Below, piece by piece: positions 57,793-64,000 of a stretch of 64,000 nucleotides of DNA. This DNA comes from Cladorrhinum sp. PSN259 (Eukaryota; Ascomycota; Sordariomycetes; Sordariales; Podosporaceae): the NCBI GenBank assembly GCA_033725935.1, contig MU867094.1, positions 357,055-421,054 of the forward strand, in the 5' to 3' direction. Under the pieces are notes generated by a model. It was not told where the DNA came from, did no database searches, and saw only the letters and a list, made by a program, of their open reading frames with translations. Each line of letters begins with the position of its first letter. Position 1 is the stretch's first letter. The position numbers and the translations under genes are program-made.

Positions 57793-59979
57793 ATGGCGCC
57801 TCCTTCCAACGGGGCAATGGCCAAGCCCAATAACCTTCCCCGCCGGAGCGTCCCTGTCTTTCCTGTCATTCCAGCTATTCCTCTGAGTTACCCGCAGCGT
57901 CCAGTAAAGAAACAGACACCTGCTGCTCCGCCTGTCGTCGCGACCTCAGATCAGAAGGCAGTTCAGCAGACACCAGTTCCGAACATCCCAAACGGACATC
58001 GCGAGACACCCAACGGAAATCCGCTCAGCAGTCGCGACGCAGAGACACCCTCTCCCTCATCTGCATCTATCCCTGCCCTTCCCATCAATTCCGCCGACGA
58101 GCAGTCTGTTACCTCGTCTTCGGTATTTACTCCGCCCACAGTGATTTCTGGTGGTCATACCAGAGGTACGATCTCTCCTTCACCACCACTTGACCAGGTC
58201 AGCTCACAATTACCTCTAGATGTATCTGTAACCGACCCAGCTCCTCCCAACGTCGATTTGGCCTCTTTGGCTAGCCCTCAGTCGAACCCCACATCCGATT
58301 ACCCCCCGACAACAGGCCCAGCCCCTGAGCTCCCCTTGTCTGCCCCACAGCCGGTCATGGTGACCCGCCCGGCATTTCATCAGGCTCATCCCAGCAATGG
58401 TAGCATGGTCTCAGGTCCCTCGCAACAGCCCAACGGCAGTTTCCATCCAATCCCGAATCATCCCGGACCTGCCATGCAGTATAACCAGCACCAGGGTTTC
58501 CGTCCTCCCCAGCTGGGACCGCTGGTGCCGTCGTCATCTTTTGACAACTGGAGCCCGACTCGCATCAACCATCCGAACCACCATGGCCCGCCAACCCCGC
58601 ATAGCTTCCAGGACTCACAGTCCTCGGTACCGGCAGAGGAACAGGCATATTCCCAATACCCCGCCATAAACGGGCAGAACGGATATGCGGTTGAGCCGTA
58701 TCGCATGCCACCCCCGGGGCTTATTTCTACAACAATGGCTAATGGACAGAACGTTGTGGACTGGCTAAGAGAAGCAGCGTATGATAGCTCCTTCCATGAC
58801 TGTTCGATTGAAGTTTCGTTCACCCCCAGCCAAGAGTTTTTTGATCACTTGGGCTATTCTCAACTTGCGTTTGTCTCGACCCTTCACGGGCATCGCCTGG
58901 TATTCTCACGCAGCTCCACCTTGAAGGAAACCATGAGGGCCCAGTTCGTTCAGGCGGGTGGTGTCGTACGGCTAGGCAAGATTGCCGACGAGTATGTGCG
59001 GCCAGATGTCTTTAGGCACGCGCTTGGCACCCTTTACGCATACGAATTGGATAATATGCCATTTCCCAGCGACTTGACCTACCGTGATCACAGAGACGAG
59101 TTCAAGACCGCGCTGTCCTACATTGCCACCGCCCGCTATCTTCGCCTCGCTAAGGTTGAGATGCAAGCAGCGGAACGGGCTTCCCTACTTCTTGATTGGG
59201 GCACGATCGAGGCCGCTGTGCGATTTGTTGCCTTGAACGAGGCATATTCATCACGCTCTCCTGAAGCCGGGGTTCTCCACATTACCAAGGCGGTCGTCGA
59301 GTGGCTTGCTCAGAGTTTTCCGCTGAACTTTGCCATCGATATGAATGCTGGCGATGCCGGGTTTCGGCGTCTTCCCCTGCATCAGTTGCCTCCTCAGAAC
59401 GTTCCAGCACCGACGATCGTGAACGGTACCTCCGCTGAAGCCCACAGTCGCCAATCGTCCAGATCACAGGTCCAGATGCCTCGTGACTTGCGCGTCTCTT
59501 CAAATCCTCGACTATCTCAGATCAGCTTTGGAGAGATTACTTCGGCTGAGAATGCACCTCCCTCGCCCTCGCTGTTCCCAAATACCGGGTACAGCCAGCC
59601 GAGACACGTGCCGTGCCCCAAGTCTCACACGCTATCCAAGATCTTGCTCCACCTTCCTTTCAAGCTTCTCAAGGCTGTCTTGGAGCATCCCCTGCTGGCT
59701 CAGCCTCTTGGACTCTACAACACTGTGGATCGTTTTGCGATGGTATCTAGGGTCATTGCTGCGCGTGAGGCGATGCGAACCTATGTCGTTGATAAGGCCA
59801 ACAGCGAGTTCCGGTCGTACCAAACTCTACTCGAGTCGGCCTCGAAGGACGTGGTCATTCGGACTCAGGAGGATTTCTGGGTAAACACGATGGGATTCAA
59901 GGAAGAGGTGTTCCAGGGTGATATTCCATTCTTGGTTCGCAAGTGGACGGCAGAGCAGTCCGAGAGTGGCAGCTCCTAG
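57793..59979 (+). CDS. Conserved fungal protein, Pro/Ser-rich N-terminus with BTB-like C-terminal half
   Basis: Single-exon frame of 728 aa starting 'MAPPSNGAMAKPNNLP'. The first ~310 residues are a disordered Pro/Ser/Asn-rich region. From about 315 a folded region begins: 'VDWLREAAYDSSFHDCSIEV', 'LHGHRLVFSRSSTLKETM', 'YVRPDVFRHALGTLYAYEL' and 'ALSYIATARYLRLAKVEMQA'. This order (ligand-like opening, 'H..vl...S', then helices) is how divergent BTB/POZ domains read, and it is widely found in ascomycetes. The C-terminal 150 residues, including 'LLHLPFKLLKAVLEHPLL' and 'EDFWVNTMGFKEEVF', look conserved but unnamed. It probably acts through protein-protein contacts; the role is unknown. Confidence 0.8.
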   Translation: MAPPSNGAMAKPNNLPRRSVPVFPVIPAIPLSYPQRPVKKQTPAAPPVVATSDQKAVQQTPVPNIPNGHRETPNGNPLSSRDAETPSPSSASIPALPINSADEQSVTSSSVFTPPTVISGGHTRGTISPSPPLDQVSSQLPLDVSVTDPAPPNVDLASLASPQSNPTSDYPPTTGPAPELPLSAPQPVMVTRPAFHQAHPSNGSMVSGPSQQPNGSFHPIPNHPGPAMQYNQHQGFRPPQLGPLVPSSSFDNWSPTRINHPNHHGPPTPHSFQDSQSSVPAEEQAYSQYPAINGQNGYAVEPYRMPPPGLISTTMANGQNVVDWLREAAYDSSFHDCSIEVSFTPSQEFFDHLGYSQLAFVSTLHGHRLVFSRSSTLKETMRAQFVQAGGVVRLGKIADEYVRPDVFRHALGTLYAYELDNMPFPSDLTYRDHRDEFKTALSYIATARYLRLAKVEMQAAERASLLLDWGTIEAAVRFVALNEAYSSRSPEAGVLHITKAVVEWLAQSFPLNFAIDMNAGDAGFRRLPLHQLPPQNVPAPTIVNGTSAEAHSRQSSRSQVQMPRDLRVSSNPRLSQISFGEITSAENAPPSPSLFPNTGYSQPRHVPCPKSHTLSKILLHLPFKLLKAVLEHPLLAQPLGLYNTVDRFAMVSRVIAAREAMRTYVVDKANSEFRSYQTLLESASKDVVIRTQEDFWVNTMGFKEEVFQGDIPFLVRKWTAEQSESGSS

Positions 59980-61764
59980 ATTTTGCTGCCCTCCGGCAGG
60001 GCCGTTCGGAATATGATGTTTTTATGAAGTTGGGTGAATTCGGAAGATTGGGTGGCTTTCTGATTTGGGGGAATTTGCGTTTGGTTTTTTTCTTCGTTTT
60101 TTTCTTCGTTTTTTTCTTCGTTTTTTTCTTCGTTTTTTTCTTCGTTTTTTTCTTTCCTTCTCTCTGCTTTCTTCTTTGGGGGTTTAACTGCATTGCGACC
60201 GGCGTTGTACGAGTTACACAAAAAATTCCCCGCCTCTTCCTTTGCCAGACTGGCTAGAGGGCAGAGGAAGGGCTTGTCATTTTTCTCTTTGGGATTTACA
60301 TTCTGGACGGCCAGACTTGAGGTCGTCTTGAGGACAATTTGTCTTCAGAAGACGACCAAGGACAGAGATGGCTGGTTATATCCTGGTTTCAGATACGACT
60401 GGGAAGATCATAATGATCATGACAATGACGATGATGGAGAAAAATCTGGGCGATAGCGTTTGTTTTTCTTGCTAATTTGTAGGGTGGGTGGTGTGAAAAT
60501 ACGAGCAATGTTGAGATCTTTTTTGAGGTTATGGGCAATTGCGGCAAAACAAATACAAAATGGGTGATGGGTTATAAAAATATTTTAAACAAAGCAGAGC
60601 ACGGATAAGGAAGCAGGTTTATTGATTAGAGACACCTCACACATACGAGTGGGCAGAATAATCCTTTTTTGTTGTTGTATTTTTGGGCAGATGGAATGAT
60701 CAACCTTTGTGCGTGGGAGAAGCTTTGGGGTACTTTTGTAGGGAAGGGGGCTTTTTTACCTTTTTTCGCATTTTCCTCCTCGGTTAACTAGCGCAAACTG
60801 GGGACTTCTTCTGGGAATCATTGATAGTTAATAGTAGTTGTATTGAGTACAATTCAAGGGTGAAACCTTATAATTTGAAGAGGTTGCTTTGAAGGGTCAA
60901 TGCAACTCGGGTGATGATGCGCATTGAAAAATGACGGCATTGCACCAAAAAGGGGAAAGAAAGGTTAAATGTGTGGAGTTTGTGGGGAAGACCCTTGGTT
61001 GAGGGAAAACCTGGTCCGTGCTGATAGAAGAAACCGAGGTCTTTTGGCACGTGTGAATGAATGTTGTCCGGCGCAGGAAACAATTGAGGAGTCTCCAGTA
61101 CATTAAACCCACTGAAAGCTGGCGAGTTTGGGCCGGGCAATCCATCATTCGCAAGTGCCGCTCCTTTCCCCTCATTTATTTATCATTCGGTTTTCTTCGG
61201 GGTTTCCCCCCTCTTGTTGTTGATGCCCAATTACTCTTTCTTTCATGTGGTGATATTCTTCCGATGTGATCCAAACTCTTTGTTATTTGTTGTTAAGCGG
61301 GACAGTTAAAGACAAGGGACGCGATATTACAGCCGCGCCGCACCGCACCGCATTGCACCGCACGCGCGCACGCACGCAGCAGGCCACTGTCACACGAATC
61401 ATCTTTACATACCCTGACTTGAACTCTGCCGCTACGGCATTTACCTTAACCTCTCTCTATACCCGCTTTCTCCTTTTTTTGACTCGACTTATTTTTTCTC
61501 CACGCGGAGAAGATACGGAGGTTTGCTACATGCGTTTTTTGCGTGATTGGTTCTTCATTCCCCCTGAATTATCTACGTCCGAACGTAGAAATCCTGTCCG
61601 ACAAATTACATTTCGCGACCGATTGATTTATGGGCGCTTACCGATAACTTAACTTCCACCACCACCACCACAACAACAACAACAACAACCCAAATTCCAC
61701 GATAGCAATTGTTCGATAGTTTCTAGTCGCAAGCGGACATCCGATAAAAAACATCTCCTCCAAG
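59980..61764. other. Intergenic region
   Basis: Includes a 12-bp tandem repeat in the probable 3' UTR of the BTB-like gene, and the promoter of the TMEM135-like gene, with GCACC/GCACGC runs near 61339-61378 and (CAA)n/(CCA)n runs near 61650-61690. No gene is seen. Confidence 0.6.
60085..60156. repeat. 12-bp tandem repeat (TTTTTTTCTTCG)n
   Basis: Five exact copies and a degenerate sixth, about 100 bp after the stop codon of the preceding gene. It is pyrimidine-rich apart from one G per unit on the plus strand. Confidence 0.95.
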
Positions 61765-63667
61765 ATGGCTTCCCGGGCCGGGCCATCGAGGAGCAGCATC
61801 AGCGGCAGCGGCGGTGACCCGACAGGAGGCAACAACATGCCTAGTACTTCCCACAACGCAGTAACGGCCAGCTCGACGACGGATCCGATCCTGCGGAACG
61901 CGCTGCGGTACACCATCTCGGCGCGCGAGTACGCGACCCTGCATAAATATGTTATTTCGCGGTCGAAGGCGCTGAAGAAGCGGGCGCCGAGCGTTGATGT
62001 CGTGCAGAGGATTATGGATGGCGATGTCGCCTCGACGCAGAGGGGGAGGGCGGGGTCTTTGGTCAAGGGGAAGGGGAAGGCGAAGGAAAGTCGTAAGAGT
62101 GCGAAGGGTGGTGCAGGTGCTGTTGGAGCAGACGATTACAACGCGCGGGCTATTAGGCACTCGATTAGAGTGTTTTTGGCCACGGCGACTTCGATGAAGG
62201 TCTGGAATGTGTTGTCGGCGAGATTGCTGGCGAAGAAGAATCAGGGTGTCGCGAATGCCGGAGGGAAACAGCCGCTGCATAAGAGCCCGACGCTGCGGTT
62301 GTCGCTTTCGCTGAGCACGATTTTGCTCCTTTACAGGATCTTGTTTCGGTTCTTCACGAGGTTGAGGCTTCACTTGTTGGATTCGAGTTCGACTCCGTTT
62401 AGAGTTCGGAACCCCAAGACCGCGAGCACGCTGACTTCGCCTTATGCGCCTGCTGTTGGTGCTTCCCTTGCCGGGTTGGCATTGGGTATATATCCGGCTC
62501 AGAAATTGAGGGTTACGGTTGCTATTTACACGCTCTTTAGGGCCTTGGAGTTTGGGTGGAACTGTGCGGAGGATAACGGGATGGTTTGGGGGTGGGATAG
62601 TAAAGGATTGAAAGGGGAGAAGATGAGAGCGAGGCCTTGGTGGTGGGGCAGTTGGATGTTGCAGCCTTTTGCTTTTGGACAGCTGTTGCATGCTGCTGTT
62701 TTCGATAGGGATTGTTTCCCGGGTGTAAGTCTCTTTTCTGTCTTCTTTTCTTGCTGGCTGTTATACTGACTTTGTGTGGTTATAGGCCTACGCAGACATG
62801 CTTTTCAAGTACTCGACATCATACCTCCACCCCAAACCAGAGGACTACACTGCCTCCCTCAAATGGCCTAAAGCAGGGGAAATTGTCGACTCTATCGCGC
62901 AGATGGCTCGACTTAACTGGCCGGCGTTCATCTCGCCCACTCTTTTCCCCGGGAAGGAAGATACCCTCCCCGTCGGTCTTCGGGCGATCTCACCCTTGAC
63001 ATCTGGCGCACACCCTCTGATTACTTCCCTTTCCTGCGCTACTTTACACCCCGCAGATCCATCATGCACACGCACATTCCTAACCTTTTGGTTGCGGTCC
63101 TTCCCTCCCCTTACACGATTCCTACTGGTAGTATACTCTGCCCTCCTCCTCCCCCGCTTTAAGTCGCTATACCACTTCCCCGTTTCCACTCTACAAAGCC
63201 TCATCTCCAACGCTCTGCGCATGTCGACCTTCCTCACGGGTTCCCTAGCAACAGCCTGGTCCTCAATCTGCTTCTTCCAGACCTGGTTCCCCAAGCACTT
63301 CTTGCCCACTCAGCGCATATTCCTGGGCGGGTTCCTGGCTGGTCTGTGGGCTATAATCGAGCAGAAGCGGAGCGCTTCGAGAAATATCTTCTTGCACACC
63401 ACCAAGATGTCTTTGGAGTCGTTCTGGAAGGTGGGAGTTAAGAGGAGGTGGTGGAGGGCCATGAGGGGTGGAGATGTCTGGGTTTTCGTTGCGGCGTTGA
63501 TGCTTACGGGGGTTGTGTATGAACGGGACGCGAAGGCTATTAAGGAGGGCGGTTGGAGGAAGGGGTTGAGTTGGGTCAGGGGCGAGGGGTGGAGGGATTG
63601 GGGGGTCGAGGTTGAGGAGGAGGAGGAAGAGGAGGAAGGAAGGGATGGGAGGGAGAAGGATGAGTAG
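61765..63667 (+). CDS. TMEM135-like integral membrane protein
   Basis: Two exons, 61765-62724 and 62786-63667, joined in frame across a 61-nt intron, give 613 aa. The N-terminal ~100 residues are polar and basic. Hydrophobic segments are spread through the rest, for example 'LSLSLSTILLLYRILFRFF', 'VGASLAGLALGIYP', 'FLLVVYSALLLP' and 'RIFLGGFLAGLWAII'. The block 'WWWGSWMLQPFAFGQLLHA' followed by 'CFPGAYADMLFKYSTSYLHP' is the signature I associate with fungal TMEM135-domain proteins, which are linked to peroxisomes, lipid droplets and mitochondrial dynamics in animals. The C-terminus is a basic patch followed by a Glu run. Family placement is by recognition, not search. Confidence 0.82.
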
Positions 63668-63906
63668 GTAGAGGGAGACGGATGGATGAATGGATGCTGG
63701 TTGTTTTTGTTACTGGTTGTGTTTGTCAGGGTGGGTTTATCGTATGAGCTTTTGGTATAATTGGCTGGTTCGAAGGTAATGACAACGCGGTATTGGCTGA
63801 AGGTATTGGTATGCGTCATTTGGGCTTTTATCTGTAATGTATCAGTGTACTAAGATATTTCCTTCCTGAAGTAAAGTCTCACGGCCAATTTGAAGTTTGT
63901 TCCTCG

Positions 63907-63907
<1 letters not shown>

Positions 63908-64000
<93 letters not shown>
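63908..64000. repeat. G93 homopolymer, probable sequencing/assembly artefact
   Basis: The last 93 bases are all G. Natural G runs of this length are very unlikely in a fungal genome, while two-colour short-read chemistry produces poly-G when signal is lost. The 240 bases before it, after the TMEM135-like gene, are ordinary 3' flank. Confidence 0.9.

Noticed and set aside
61723..62691. 322-codon minus-strand frame
   Set aside because: Antisense to the first exon of the TMEM135-like gene; Arg/Pro-rich shadow.
63310..63819. 169-codon minus-strand frame
   Set aside because: Antisense to the end of the TMEM135-like gene; Ser-rich reading of its Glu-rich tail.

Overview
The window comes from a filamentous ascomycete, most likely class Sordariomycetes and possibly Sordariales. 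The signs are short GT-AG introns (about 45-80 nt) with CTAAC/CTGAC-like branch sites, no operons, pyrimidine-rich leaders, a HET-domain gene, a highly reducing polyketide synthase, an ABC-B transporter and many fungus-specific hypothetical proteins. The sequence is a draft scaffold: 92 N sit inside a 9-bp tandem repeat near 10.3 kb, and the last 93 bases are all G, which looks like a short-read artefact at a contig end. I saw no transposon, CRISPR array, rRNA gene or replication origin.

Left flank (1-10.8 kb): housekeeping genes. On the minus strand are a TRAMP-type non-canonical poly(A) polymerase and actin-related protein 6. On the plus strand is a four-exon membrane protein whose 3' end runs antisense through a decayed C-terminal fragment of an amino-acid permease. 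A repeat-rich AT stretch holding the assembly gap follows.

Centre (10.8-31.4 kb, perhaps to 35.1 kb): a probable secondary-metabolite cluster. It contains an eight-exon highly reducing PKS (KS-AT-DH-pseudoKR-ER-KR-ACP, no methyltransferase), a divergently transcribed FSH1/LovG-type serine hydrolase that could release the chain, a 16-exon full-length ABC-B exporter, an aldo-keto reductase and a 2-oxoglutarate/Fe(II) oxygenase. An acidic hypothetical protein and a DHA1-type MFS transporter lie beyond. No pathway transcription factor is present. The PKS dehydratase domain has unusual residues at its active site.

Right half (35-64 kb): sparse single genes separated by long non-coding stretches. 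They are a reconstructed 99-aa cysteine-rich three-exon gene, a HET-domain protein, two intron-containing tRNA genes (Glu-CTC and Arg-CCT), a small secreted protein, a short-chain dehydrogenase, a BTB-like protein with tandem mini-exons, a cysteine-rich putative zinc-binding protein, a second BTB-like conserved protein, a TMEM135-like membrane protein and several lineage-specific unknowns.

Exon boundaries were inferred by eye from splice consensus, preserved reading frame and family resemblance. Multi-exon coordinates span from start codon to stop codon, with exons listed in the evidence.
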